A stretch of 64,000 bases of DNA, from assembly GCF_030272615.1 (NCBI RefSeq), contig NC_081406.1, positions 164,965,521 through 165,029,520 of the forward strand. Reading direction: 5' to 3'. Numbering within the stretch: position 1 is the stretch's first letter; each line of letters opens with the position of its first letter. Source of the DNA: Cryptomeria japonica. Taxonomy: Eukaryota > Streptophyta > Pinopsida > Cupressales > Cupressaceae. Below are positions 34,980-46,432 of this stretch, one piece after another. Position numbers and translations under genes: made by a program. The notes beneath the pieces were generated by a model. It saw only the letters and a list, made by a program, of their open reading frames with translations. It searched no databases and was not told where the DNA came from.

Positions 34980-35408
34980 ATCCATGAACAACTCAACCTA
35001 TACAAGAGTTGAATTCTTGGTTTCAGTGTTGGTTGGTCGAAGTATGATAGGGGATCAAACAAAAGAGAAGCTCAACAAGGGAATACAGGAGATGGGTCAA
35101 TCGAGTGTGTGGGATGAAAGGTCAAGGTGATGTTTGAATGTTTTCAAGTGTGATGTAACCATTGTAGACCAATTCTTGTAGGAGATCGAAGAACTTTTGT
35201 AAAAAGTTAGAAATCATTGTGAATGGTGCAGAGTTGATAATGATTATGTGCATTGTTTGTCTATTTTATATGAAACCCAAATTCTGTTTCCTATCCCAAC
35301 TAGTATAAGATTGTTGTTTTGATTAATCTCTATTATTCCTATCATTCTTTCCTCTTTTTCTATCAATTTTAAGTTTTTGTATTTCTATTGTTAGCAAGGA
35401 TGCCATCA
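34980..35408 (+). repeat. Gypsy 3' LTR, second part
   Basis: ATCCATGAACAACTCAACC...GATGCCATCA matches 4701-5143 of the 5' LTR, including the TATA-like region, ACAAAAGAGAAGCTCAACAA and the CCATCA end. Confidence 0.88.
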
Positions 35409-36050
35409 ACCAGAGAGATTAAAAGTAGGGCTACTAGAAGGGGTTAAGTTCAAATGTAAATTGTAAGGCCAAAGGATAAGCCCTTAGTGTAGGTGAAGGA
35501 TATCTTTTTATTTAGCAATGATAATAGATTGAGAAACAAATGAAATAAGAAAATACAAGGAATTCATTTTCAACCCATACATCAAGTGATTAAGAATGGG
35601 GAAAAGATGAGAGTGGAAGCACTTAAACTCACTATTTAGGGTGATAAATTTCCAAACGAGCAATGCCGCATCTTTCCAAATACCAATTAGTTCATTCCTA
35701 TTGAAACCACTCTAATAACGTGCTACATCTTCACATGGCTTTAAGAACCTTTGAAAATATTATTTGTAATTACTCTTTGGCTTCTTAGGAAAGGTTGTTT
35801 CTTCCACCACTAGACTCGTCATAGCCACTATGGTCTCCATAGATAGTGAATTTTACCCCCCAACCTAATTTTCACCATCTGCCCAAGATTTGGTGAATTG
35901 TGTTGATAGAGTAGGGTTGAAACCCTTCATTCCTTCAACATAAGTCACCAAATTTCCTTCCACATAGGTCACCAAATTTTATTCCACCACCTTATTCGAA
36001 AGTGCCTCATTCTGTATAAAGTTATCGCAACTATCAGTTTCTATTTGGAT
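35409..36050 (-). pseudogene. LINE-A third ORF, N-terminal part
   Basis: In minus-strand frames about 35600-35660 reads HSHLFPILNHLMYGLKMN. This parallels the LINE-B third ORF segment YGHHFVLLNHFCHGKKVSF (about 61749-61805) in spacing and in the LNH and G.K positions. The rest is degraded. The reading continues at 4414 across the gypsy insertion. Confidence 0.55.
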
Positions 36051-36299
36051 GAGGTCCCTACCCTTAGTATGCATTGTAAAACCAAGAATGGGAATGAGAG
36101 ATGGATAATAGAAACCAGCTTTCGGAAATATACAACAAAGGGTGGTATTGCTAAAAGCGTAGCAATCACAAGATTTAACAAAGCCAATCGTTTCCAATAA
36201 TCGATTATAGTACAACATGGGTAGGAGAGAGATTGAAAAGGTATAATTGAATCTTTAAATCTCATTGGGATGATTCTCTTCAGCAATCATGACATGAAC

Positions 36300-36760
36300 G
36301 ACATCAAGTGATTCGTACAATGCCACTAGAATTTAAGACCCTAAAAAAAAGAGCCTAAATTTGCCAATTTTTCTACAGTTTTATTTCCTTCTCTCAAGGT
36401 GTGTTGGTATCCGATGTGGCCAAACGTAGCAATCATATCTTGGCACTTGGAAATTATATCCTTCACCTATCATCCTGGCTTCGTTGTCCCTTGCATCATG
36501 ATAATAATTTTTTTGAATCACCTTCAATAATGATTCATTGGTAATCTTTATCTTTTGCAATGCCAATAACCAAAGAAGGTCGCCATTACTTCTACCACAT
36601 TGGACGTTTGAGAGGCCAAATTTGCCACATAGGCCACCATTACCATATACATTGGATCTCTAATGACCTCTCCCCCACTAATCTGACCCAAGTTACCTTT
36701 AAAAGACCCATCAAATTTAAGTTTCAACCAATAGGTGTTAAAGGGGAGACCATTTAATAC
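36300..36760 (-). pseudogene. LINE-A RNase H relic
   Basis: On the minus strand KLKFDGSFKGNLGQISGGEVIRD carries the first catalytic Asp of a type-I RNase H (about 36660-36725). The last helix NKTVEKLANLG follows near 36345-36385. The middle is broken by stops. The same domain order occurs in LINE-B and LINE-C. Confidence 0.65.
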
Positions 36761-37089
36761 TGTTTTTCAATCCAATAGGCAAGAAAATGAAGATCAAAAG
36801 GATGGCTGCCAACTCCCAGTTCTTGGTGATATTCTAGTCCAAAGCTGAGGGAGGGTGGGAATGTTTGGATTTAATAAATCCTTTCAAATTCTCCTTAACT
36901 TGGTTAATAATGAAAAAGGAAAGAGATTCCCAATGAGTATTGCAATCTCTTAATATTTTGCTATTGCATTCTTTCTATAAACTCTAGCTCATATGGAGGA
37001 AGGCCTGCCACCAAATTTCATAGATGAGACCCAAGGAAGGATGGTGGAGTCCAACTAAAAGAGACCAAATTAGGATCTAGGTTCCATAC

Positions 37090-37807
37090 CTAGGAAACCA
37101 TGAATAAACTACTAGTCTTTTTTTCTGAGAAACCAAGAGATGGGACAATGGAACAAGAGGTGGTTCATACTCTCCTTCGCCATCTCACAAAGAAAACACT
37201 TGTTCACCAACTCAAGGCCTCTCTTATGAAGGTTGTCAATAGTCAGTATCTTATTATGGTAGGCAATCAGCCAGATAAAGAAAACCTTAATTAGGACAAT
37301 TTTCGACTTCCAAATATGCAACCAATTAAAATAAGGAGTGGGAGGGAGGACAAGCTCAAAACTTGATTTAACAAAATATTGATCATCCTTAGAACCAACC
37401 CACACCAATAGATCCTCTGCATCTGCTCTAAGGAATCTAAATTATTTAGAATCCTAAGAAGCTCTTCCGTAGCCATTTTTAATATGGGGGAAACTCCTCT
37501 AAGGAGAGTTTCCATTTGGGGGGAAAGGAGCTAGGAAAGCAATAATTCACTAAAAGAGTTTTGAATCCATCCAACAAAATATTCTCAATAGACAAACAGA
37601 TTGGATGGAACTCCAAGAAGAAAGCCAACGCTTAAAGATCCTTCCAAAAACTAATACACCGACCATTTTCAGCCCACCATAGAGTACCTTTTTGGAGTAG
37701 AGGCTTGGACTTAATCAAGTTGTTCCAAATATTCGAGCCCATAGGAAGCTTAACATTGTTGAGGAAGAGACTAGTGTTATCATCGTGTAGGTATTTGTTA
37801 TGCATAT
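37090..37807 (-). pseudogene. LINE-A reverse transcriptase C-terminal and zf-RVT relic
   Basis: At the truncated 5' end the minus strand reads HNKYLHDDNTSLFLNNVK and then a G-TLWWAENGRCISFWKDL segment (about 37650-37800), typical of the region after the polymerase domain in plant L1 elements. 37112-37408 then encodes a zf-RVT region, with WKSKIVLIKVFFIWLIAYHN, LELVNKCFLCEMAKESMNH and the C..C..H...C zinc pattern. Confidence 0.75.
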
Positions 37808-37824
37808 GGTGAGTTCAATAGTTT
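37808..37824. repeat. Target-site duplication of LINE-A, right copy
   Basis: GGTGAGTTCAATAGTTT, identical to 3242-3258. Confidence 0.85.
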
Positions 37825-37869
37825 ATTTTAATGGAGAAAATAGATAAAAGGATAAAGGAGAAAAAATGA

Positions 37870-40800
37870 TTTGAAAAAAGAATTAATGGAACTCAGGCAA
37901 CGTAATTCAGAAATGATAACAACTATAAAAGAGAGATAAAAATAAAAATGTAAAATTTTAGATGAAAATTATGACCTTGAGAAAGATTTCAACAAAGTTA
38001 AAGATGAAATGAAGAGTCAAAAGATAAGTTAAAGGTATTTGATGAAGTGAAAAAAAGGAATGAAGATTTGGAAGAAAAGGTAAAATTTTTAGAAGCAAAT
38101 AATTTATAGATGAAGAAAATGTCAAAATTGAAAGAAAAGAATGATCAATTAGTTGCATACAATGAATTCTTAAGGTCAAATACATTCATTTATGAGGTTT
38201 CATGTGGCACAAAATATTTGCATTATTCATTTGGTAAGTGTGATTTTGTTGAAATTGTTTGTGACAAAGATGGAAATGTTAAAAAGTGTTGGAGTACAAT
38301 AAAACTGAGAGGGTTAGGGGAGGTGAATCAGTGGTATACTAATCCCAAATAACCTTGAAATAAACTTTCAAAACTTTGAATGATAACTACCATGAGTATA
38401 GAACCACAAGGACTTCACAGGCTAGGCAATATTATATCACGTGCATTCATATTGGGGGGTTTAACATCCCAAAAATGAGGGTACAATATATTGCCCATCG
38501 GTGAAAATAGGGGGGTTTTTAATTTGAGCTATGAAAAAATGCAATATTTGGTGAAAATATGGGGGGCTTTTAATTCAGGTTGTGTATTGAGAGGAGGTGG
38601 GAAGAAAAGAGTTTAGGGCAATATTTTTTGAAAATAGGGGGATTCTTTAGTATGTCATGAACACACATGATATAACCCAGGCTCACTAAGTGAAGCTCCC
38701 ATGAACAAAACATACTTAAAATTAAGAACTTTGGTAGACATTCTTAACTTAAGACAACAACTCGCACTTTTGACAAGACTAACATGATATAAAGGCAACT
38801 TCTATTGACGTAGATCATTTGTAAACACCATGACAGTTTCTACCATCAACAATTTTATGAAGCAATCTATGATAAGCATTAAGTTTAACTCATGAGCATA
38901 AGTTTTGAGAGCAAGGATGTTCACATAATAGACGAACTAAAGATGTCATAACACATAAATTATTGTGAAGTTTGATTGACCTGAAGATGACAAGAAAACA
39001 TTATTCGAAACAATGATACATGATGGACATGAGCTCATACAGATCATATAATTGTAGGACAACTGTACACATGATAAGTAAATGAACATGAGAATCAAAC
39101 ACATCAATGATGCTAATGACAACCCATAACACAAATATTGTCCTAGGTGGGAAAGCCTCGTAAGGATGAAAAACCACATGAAAAATGCCTCACTGGCTAA
39201 GAAACATCATTGGTTACAAGTATATCTTGACAGAATAAAAGACAGAGGGTTTCTCTATTTCTGTGCAGTTCATTACAACTTCCTTCATTAACACATTTTA
39301 TGTCCTATAGATTTCATTAATTTGAAACCTAGAAAACACAAAACATATTGATGTTATCTCTACACTGTTTTACAAATCAAGTCTCAATGCTGTGTTTTTC
39401 AAGAATCACTCTTAACAGAGTATACATGCATTCATACCGCTCGAACCTTTACATAGTGATTATGTCACATATTCATAAAACAGAAAAACCTTCACTATTT
39501 TCAATGGAAAACTGAAAACTGAATGTTACCAGAAAACTGAATGTTATTCGGAGTATGATACCAACTCTTGCAACTGCCACTATCTATACGCAACTGACAA
39601 ACGCCATGTTCTTTGTATGCAATTGTTTCCAGCTTCACAAACCACCAAAGAAGCCCATGACAGATACTATCAACGCCATATGTGCCCTAGCAAGTCTCAC
39701 CTAGGGTTTTAAGAATGAAAGCACCGAACAATCAAATGTTTTCAACCACTATCATTTCCTTCGATGCCCAAAGGCATAATGAAAATCAAACAAAATTTAC
39801 AATGAGGTTAATACCCGAATAACACATTGGTATTAATTATCTTCAACGTTGAAGTCTTTGCCAATAATGCACGACAATAATGAAAACCCATCACCTTAAA
39901 AAAAAATGACGCAAACGACTGCCTTTTCTTGATAAAAATATTTAATATCGAATATAAACCTTCAATAACAATGCTATCTATTTATACTTATTATGAATAT
40001 CTCGACTTGTGCTCAAAGTCAAAAGACATTATTATTACCACTTTATCATGCCATAGTAGCTTTTGTACATACTATGGTTATAAGTCTATACCAAAGTATT
40101 TTCACAAACTGGGTCAAGATCACATAGTCATGTCTTTTGTAGAGACCAAATAGTCTTATGCCATTACACTCACAGATTTGTCATTGATCAAGTGACTATC
40201 GTTGTGTAACATAGGTTAGCATTAACACCTTATCACCTGATACTTTCAAACCTTTATGCAAAAGATTATTAATAACTTATACATCTTGTATGTAATAAGA
40301 TGTTAATAGCTTATCAACAAAACATTGATAAGATGTTAATAGCTTATTAGAGGCAGAGACATATAAGACATTAATATCTAATGTGTAACAAGATACATAA
40401 TGTATTAAATAATAAGAATACTTAATGAACCATATGATACAAAATATCATATGACAAACCATCCTCCTGTATACCTGTCTGATGTTCATATTGTATCAAA
40501 TACCACCAACTGTGATCATATGTCCTGTATCTAATCAAGGCCCAATATACCAAATGAACAATATTATCAACCTGTATTCATCTATCAACTTATATACCAT
40601 AGTGTCATTCCCCAACCTATAAATGTTAACACTGAGCGATGTCATCACTGTCATGTGCAGACAAAGTATGTGTATCAAAGATAATCAAGATAATCATATA
40701 TTCCTTGTCAAAAAGAACTGTAACAAAGTATAGCAGCATCAAGAAGGAATTATGAACAAATAAGTAATGTCTATACCAAAACAGAGCATGGCAAGTATAT

Positions 40801-41287
40801 GCTACTGCCATAGTAAGTGTCACTGCCAATATGCCAATCAAGTATGCCAGTAAATCACTGTGTATATGAATAAAGTATACGCCAATCACGTATTAAAGGA
40901 GATTTTTCCAACTTTGTCATCAAGGGAAACAACTAAGAGGACAACAAAAAGTCTGCAAATTTCGTTAGATATTATGATAATGAAAAGAATGAGATATTAG
41001 GAAATCATCAAGAAGGAAGAGAAAGCTTATTGAGCCAACAATGGAAGAGAAAGCTTATTGAGCCAACAATGGGTTCAAAGTATGAAGACTTTGGGTATGT
41101 CATAGGTAAAGAAAATGATGATACAAATGTTACAAGTTTAAGCAAATTAATTCAAGAAATACAATGTATTAGGTTACTCGTTGTAACAAGAAAGGATACA
41201 CAAAGGTCAATTGTTGGGATCAACATACTTGTACCCTATGTAGATTTAAGAATCATTGTGAAAAGATATGTTAGAACAAAGAATTGA
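37870..41287 (+). pseudogene. Coiled-coil reading frame interrupted by a solo LTR
   Basis: The first part (about 37870-38286) has a stop-containing helical region rich in K and E (LKKELMELRQRNSE; KMSKLKEKNDQLVAYNEFL), then YEVSCGTKYLHYSFGKCD. Removing the 38287-40946 LTR and one duplication copy joins GNVKK to SANFVRYYDNEK in the same frame, which stays open to 41287 (...VRTKN). I do not recognise the protein; an old retroelement gag or a host pseudogene are both possible. A 25-bp tandem duplication lies at about 41022-41071 (AGAAAGCTTATTGAGCCAAC). Confidence 0.4.
38287..40946 (-). mobile_element. Antisense solo LTR, 2.66 kb
   Basis: It is flanked by the 5-bp direct repeat AAAAG (38282-38286 and 40947-40951). 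On the minus strand it runs TGTTGTCCTC...TACTCCAACA. Near its 3' end it has the complement of the C-rich tail (GGGGAGGTGAATCAG, 38315). I find no coding sequence inside; short frames such as 38946-39179, 39929-40153 and 40626-40889 look fortuitous. The unusual length suggests a long-LTR copia family. Confidence 0.82.
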
Positions 41288-41419
41288 AGAATGAATGAAT
41301 GAGATGATCCATGAACATGAATTATGGATGAAGCTATGTATCAAGTTCGCAAAAGATTAAGATATGGTCACAAAGTTGGTTAAGTATAAATATTTAGATG
41401 TTGATAGCAATCATGTAAG

Positions 41420-41505
41420 GTTTGAATGTTAGAAAAAAATAACAAAAATGTTTGAGTATAAATAAGGTTTGAATGTTAGAAAAAAATAACAAAAATGTTA
41501 GAATA
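41420..41505. repeat. 46-bp tandem duplication
   Basis: GTTTGAATGTTAGAAAAAAATAACAAAAATG occurs twice (about 41420 and 41467). Confidence 0.8.
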
Positions 41506-41735
41506 TAAATTAATGATTGAGAGACTATCGGAATAGCTAAAGGAAGCCAAGAGAAATGCATCATCGTTGAAGAAAAGATCTAAAGATTTGAAGAGGGTCT
41601 GAAGGTATTTTCAAAGGAAAAGGATTTGTGAAAGTTTGAAGGCCTCGTTATGGTTACCAAAAGAGACAACAGAAAAGACATCAATCAATAGCAAAGTAAA
41701 ATGAGTATTTTGAATGCTAAAGTATTTACAGTCAA

Positions 41736-42085
41736 AATTAAGGGGAGTGTCAGGATGTATAATTTCTCCCACCTCAATGGCCACCAATAAGATATAAGAG
41801 TAATTAGAATGTTCTAGAAAACGATAGAGATGAGATTAAAAATGGAAAATATTAAATATTTGTTTGTGGGAGACAAGTCAGCCTAAGTCCTAGAAAAGTC
41901 TATGTAATTTCTAGATTTGTCTTTAGACTTTTAATTAAAGAGGCATTTGTAATGGGCTTGAGCATCAGGTTTTTGGCTGATCGTTTAATCAAGAGATGGA
42001 GAATGAGTGAATGTTGTAGCATTCTGAATAGTTATACATTCAAGAAATTGATTAATTGTATTTGTGTCTCCATTCACCACCAACA
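41736..42085 (+). repeat. Polypurine tract and LTR-like sequence
   Basis: AAATTAAGGGGAG (41736-41747) is followed by TGTCAGGATGTATAATTTCTCC...CACCACCAACA, a 338-bp TG...CA segment. This is the layout of a polypurine tract and 3' LTR on the plus strand. No second copy is in the window, so it is the orphan end of an older element. Confidence 0.5.
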
Positions 42086-42770
42086 ATGGGCTTTATTAAA
42101 TTGGCTCTAATACCACTATGATGGTTTGAAAACTCAATCCATGGATAAAGATAGAGCTCTTCACTATTTGTTGGATCAAAAACTCAATCGGTGGACATAG
42201 ATATAGATCTGATATCACTTTGTTAGAATAAAATCTAAATTAAAACTCAAAACTCAAAACAAAGACCACGACTTATATCATACAACACAATACGCACAAC
42301 TTAAAAAAAAGAACAAATTTCTATTTAAAAATAATAATATTTACAAACTAAATTTCAAATTGAGATTACAATAAGATTATAAATGGAACTTCTATAACTA
42401 TTTGAAGATCACAACTGATTCCCTTAACTATCTGGAGTTGCACATTATTCTTCTATGTGTCTAGAGCTACCTGCTGTTCCTGTAACATTTCTCTTTTATT
42501 ATCTCCTCACAAAACTAACTTATGCTTCTGCTACAGTATTCCTTCTATTATTTGAAAAAAACTGTCGATTGCATCCAATATTGTTTTCTTTTGTCTCTTT
42601 CTGTCTTTTCTAAAAATTCTTTCTCATTTTCAAAATCACCTACCAAAAATTACACCTCTGCCAAAAACAATAACTGCTGCTGTAGTGTCAAGGGAGAAAG
42701 AGGTATAAGATCCCAAGAGATTTCCAATGCGCTGTGCAATTACCTCTATCAGATGGCTTAGAAATAATAA
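42086..42770 (-). other. Antisense LTR boundary fragment and spacer
   Basis: TTGGCTCTAATACCACTATGATGG (42098-42121) is, on the minus strand, an LTR end CCATCA followed by TAGTGGTATTAGAGCC, a primer-binding site with one mismatch. A related AAAACTCAATC.GTGGA unit recurs at 42130 and 42178. Further on there is only T-rich sequence without a recognisable gene (the frame at 42522-42761 is unsupported). Confidence 0.35.
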
Positions 42771-42789
42771 TGAATTCCAACAAGTTCTA

Positions 42790-43190
42790 CTTTTGTCGAG
42801 TTTTAAGATTGAAGTTGCTTTATTTATTTATTTTTAATGCAAATATACAAGAATTGCTTTACTACGACCTGATTTATGAAAATAAAAAACATCAAAATAA
42901 AAAGTGAAACATTAGACAGTCTCTTCAAAGGAGTTGTAAATTCATTTACAAGAAAAATCTCTACTTCCTCGTAGTCTGTCATTCCAAACATTTCTTAACA
43001 AGTGCTAAGAAATGCTTAACAGATATATTGTGTATGTTAGAAGTGATCCAATCATCAACATAGCATTATCATCCATCTTTTTTATCAAAGGTAGCAGGGA
43101 GTGTGATTGTATATAAATCAGAAGATACTATGTAATATACAACACTTCTTTTGTTATCTTCCCTTAGTTTTTCTTATTACCAGAGCTTTC
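42790..43190 (-). other. Presumed 3' untranslated region of receptor kinase
   Basis: AT-rich sequence directly downstream of the kinase stop codon. No other feature is recognised, and no poly(A) signal can be assigned with confidence. Confidence 0.4.
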
Positions 43191-46100
43191 TTAGGCAGAG
43201 GAACTATCATGGGATGGTCCTCCAAAGCTTAAGCTCTCTCTGCGTGACGATGGTTTCTCTTCTGTATATATATTGGGCTGCCAGTTCTCTTGATATGACG
43301 GTCTAGAATGTGAAACATGGGCTTCTATTCTCCCTTCCAGCATTTCAACAACTGTGGACATTGAAGGTCTTTCCATAGGAGTTCCGTTGGTGCATAACAG
43401 ACCCACATTGATCGCCCTTAAAACTTCTTCCTTGGAATAGCTTGATTTTTTGAGGTTCACATCAACCAAATCGAGCAACCTTTTCTTCTCATACAAATGC
43501 CAAGTCTGTATGGTAATCACAAAAATATATCATAAACTATCCGAAAGCATGTTTCTGTTTTCTGAATTATGAGAAATTATTGTTTATAAAATTACAGTGA
43601 TATTAATTTTAATCTTTTGTGTGTTATGAGTCTGCACTTATACAACAAATTCAATTTTTTAAAAGCATTTTGCAAACATGGGGCAATTTCTTAATGTGTT
43701 TTTTTAACTCCACAAAAAAAATCGATATAATATCAGGTAGGTTGTGTTGTTTAAGAGACGGGTTTTGATGTTACCCATTCCAGCAGATAAACCATCTCTG
43801 CCTGCATTGTCTTCTCTGTGTGAGTTCTGCCACTCACAACTTCAAGGACTACCACTCCAAAACTGTACACATCTGCCATCTCTGTGAGATGACCTTTCAA
43901 AGCATATTCTGGAGCCATGTATCCTCTGGAAAAATTTTAAAAGTAATTTAGAGGGTGTAAACTTCATATGCCATTGCACAACTTTGATAATAGTACTAAA
44001 TGTTTAGATTTTATTCTGGAAAATAATTTTTCTTGTAGAATCTTACATTGTTCCTGCCACTCTGGTGTTGACATCAGTTTTGCCTTGGTCAAATAACTTG
44101 GCCAATCCAAAGTCTGAAATTTTTGGATTCAAATGTTGATCTAGAAGGATGTTTGTTGTCTTGATATCTCGATGTATAATTTTCAGTCTGGATCCTTCAT
44201 GCAAATATGCCAGGCCACGTGCAACTCCGAGGCAAATATTGTACCTTTGAGGCCACTTAAGATTGAGCCTGAATTCTTGAGGACCTATGAATTACAATAC
44301 AAACTCTTTCAATTGATGCTTTCATGTTTCCAATTGCATATTTTAAGAAAATTCATTATTTTGTGAATGGACACTTAATAAAAAAAACTCATTTATCAGC
44401 AAAGAAAGATTGAGACACGATTGAAACAATGACCTATACAAAATTTAATGAGGGGAGGAGAATTTATTAGGATGTACCAAACAAACCACGAGCTAAACTG
44501 TTGTTCTCCATGTACTCATAGACCAAGAATAGTTCTTTCCCTTCTATGCAACAACCATACAATTCCACAAGATTGGGGTGGTGCATTGTAGATATTGTAC
44601 CCAGCTCATTAAGAAACTCTCGAACGCCTTGCCTTGAGTTGTGAAACATCTGTTTGACCGCAATCATTTTTCCATCTGGCAGTATTCCCTGAAAAGAAAG
44701 GAAACATTAAAGAAATTGCATCTCTGTCATAGGCTTATCTGATTTAACCGAAGTGTATTTGATATACCTTAAAAACTGTACCAAACCCGCCTTCTCCTAT
44801 CTTATTCTCAGGGTTGAAGTCACTTGTGGCATTCTTAATCATCTCTAGACTGAATGTGTTTGAAATTGTGTCCATATTTATGAATTCTGTATACAGTATT
44901 TTGATAAACATGTGTCAGTACACTCGTCGACATATTCACAGGAGTATGAAATGTGGCACAAATGGACAGTGTATGTCAAGCAAGACGCTTCTCTCATCAC
45001 CTGTATCATCATTGCCTTCCGAAGATCTGCTCTTCGTTCTATTTCTTCTTCTGAAAAAGATGAACGATAAGCACACTGTGAAGCCTAAAGCTATTACTGC
45101 CCCAGAAACTATGCCGACAATCATACTTGTGTTGCTTTTATTTCTGCCATTGCTAATGCTTGTTGTGTTGTTGATTTTGAAGTCTATCAAAACAAAGAAA
45201 GATCATTATATTTATATCAGATATACAATTCATGTGATCTACAAAGGTGAGGGTTTGGCAATGACCAAAATATAATTTTATCAGTGACATCAATAAAATA
45301 ATTGGCTGAACCTCAAAATTATGGGATCTGTTTAAGATACACAGAGAAGGTTCTCCAGGTTTGCTATCAGATCACGTCATCTAATTCTAAAGTGAATAGA
45401 GAACAAATTTATAAAAAACTTTGCTATACCATTATTTAGAAAGACCCAATACACAAGGTCATTTGCAAAGGAATCTTACTTGGACTGATTTTGATAGCTG
45501 ATACCAATGGTCCATATGTCCCCTTCACTGGTATGTCATATGTTCCCTTTCCTGCCCAAAAAAAGTGAATCTCCAAAAAGTTCTCAGTCACGGTTACATT
45601 GAAATTTCTGATTACTTCCTTATACGATGAGCCTCCAGCAGCATCTTTGATGTTAAAATCTTTCAATATTCTACTTCCCTACATAAATTTCAAAAGCGAA
45701 ACAATGCACCTATGAAAAATCAGCATATGAAATTCTGTCAAAGGTTTATGTCCCTGTCTAGTAAATAATAACTAGCAAGATTTGCAGGAAACCTAGATAA
45801 CATATGGGAAAAGAGTATATTGCTATATACCTGAATATAAACATCGAAGATGCGTCTTCCTAGACTTGGAAAGATCATTCCGTTGGATATTACTATCTCA
45901 GCGAAGTGGAGTTGTACATTATATTCTCCATTTTGAAGGCATAATGCATAGTATCTCAAGGAGCTAGAAGAACAACGTGCTGTTCCATACAGCTCTGTGT
46001 TTATTCCTTTGGCGAATTGAGAGTTCTCGGCTGCCACTTTAAATTGATGGTCTTCAGCATCCATAAAAAGTCCTGTATTACTGACTGCCCAGTTCCCATT

Positions 46101-46195
46101 AGAGCTTAAAAAGTACGAGGAAGGGCCTAATGGATTGACATCTCCCTCGTAAGTACTCCATGGAATACCCCCACAATTAATGTCCAAAGAAGTGT
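43191..46195 (-). CDS. Receptor-like kinase, LRR-VIII-2 type (malectin-like and kinase exons, 5' part missing)
   Basis: Eight minus-strand exons with GT/AG borders and compatible phases: 46195-45833, 45678-45480, 45183-45001, 44886-44768, 44688-44478, 44284-44047, 43925-43775 and 43505-43191. The first two encode a malectin-like domain ([38 protein letters not shown]). Exon three holds the transmembrane helix ([21 protein letters not shown]) and a basic stop-transfer. The others form a complete RD-type Ser/Thr kinase: glycine loop GEGGFG, catalytic Lys in [34 protein letters not shown] and the C-terminal lobe, stop at 43191. The order matches Arabidopsis LRR-VIII-2 kinases (At1g53430-like), plasma-membrane signalling receptors. 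The signal peptide and LRR exons should lie upstream but are not in the window; the intron is filled with LINE-C and other repeats. No stop or frameshift is seen in these exons. The gene may be intact with a very long intron, or 5'-truncated. Confidence 0.9.
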
Positions 46196-46243
46196 CTGCA
46201 AAACAAATGGACATAAAGTTAGATCATTGTTCAAATAAAAAAC

Positions 46244-46253
46244 AGTTCTAGGA
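46244..46253. repeat. Target-site duplication of LINE-C, left copy
   Basis: AGTTCTAGGA here matches (A)GTTCTAGGA directly after the poly(A) tail at 54960-54969. It lies about 50 bases upstream (in gene sense) of the receptor kinase exon that starts at 46195. Confidence 0.8.
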
Positions 46254-46432
46254 GGGATAACATGGAAAAGAGAATATATATATATTATTGACAGCACGCA
46301 TCAGATCAGATCAGAACTGTTAATAAGTTACAAGCAGTAACATCCTTGTTCTGGGTGGTGTCCAATGGGATATGCTTAATACGAATACTTAATACAGTGA
46401 TCGGACATGGCTGATAGAGGACATTTGGGTTC

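Larger units (their letters stand above)
4415..35408 (+). mobile_element. Ty3/gypsy retrotransposon with chromodomain, split by DNA transposon
   Basis: Its own sequence is 4415-9992 plus 34980-35408, about 6.0 kb. It has a 729-bp 5' LTR, a primer-binding site, gag, pol in the order protease, reverse transcriptase, RNase H, integrase, chromodomain, and a 3' LTR of 289 + 429 bp interrupted by the 9993-34975 element. The two LTR halves together (718 bp) match the 5' LTR length. Flanking 5-mers are GCCAA and ACCAG, an imperfect duplication with two transitions, which fits great age. Gag and pol carry many stops, frameshifts and a gap in the integrase core, so the element is dead. Confidence 0.9.
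3259..37807 (-). mobile_element. LINE-A: 5'-truncated L1-type LINE, split by a gypsy insertion
   Basis: This is a minus-strand non-LTR element flanked by the 17-bp duplication. Its own sequence is 35409-37807 plus 3259-4414, about 3.55 kb; everything between belongs to later insertions. In minus-strand order it has the linker after reverse transcriptase (near 37700), a zinc-binding zf-RVT region (about 37100-37400), an RNase H domain (about 36350-36750) and a third ORF that begins near 36000 and resumes at 4414. LINE-B at 59945-63150 has the same order, which shows the two halves are one element. The 5' end is truncated within ORF2, and all frames are broken. Confidence 0.8.

Noticed and set aside
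35409-35440. A second gypsy copy starting right after the 3' LTR (GAGATTAAAA resembles the sequence after the 5' LTR)
   Set aside because: The similarity covers only about ten bases, the primer-binding site is missing, and the following sequence reads as LINE-A on the minus strand.
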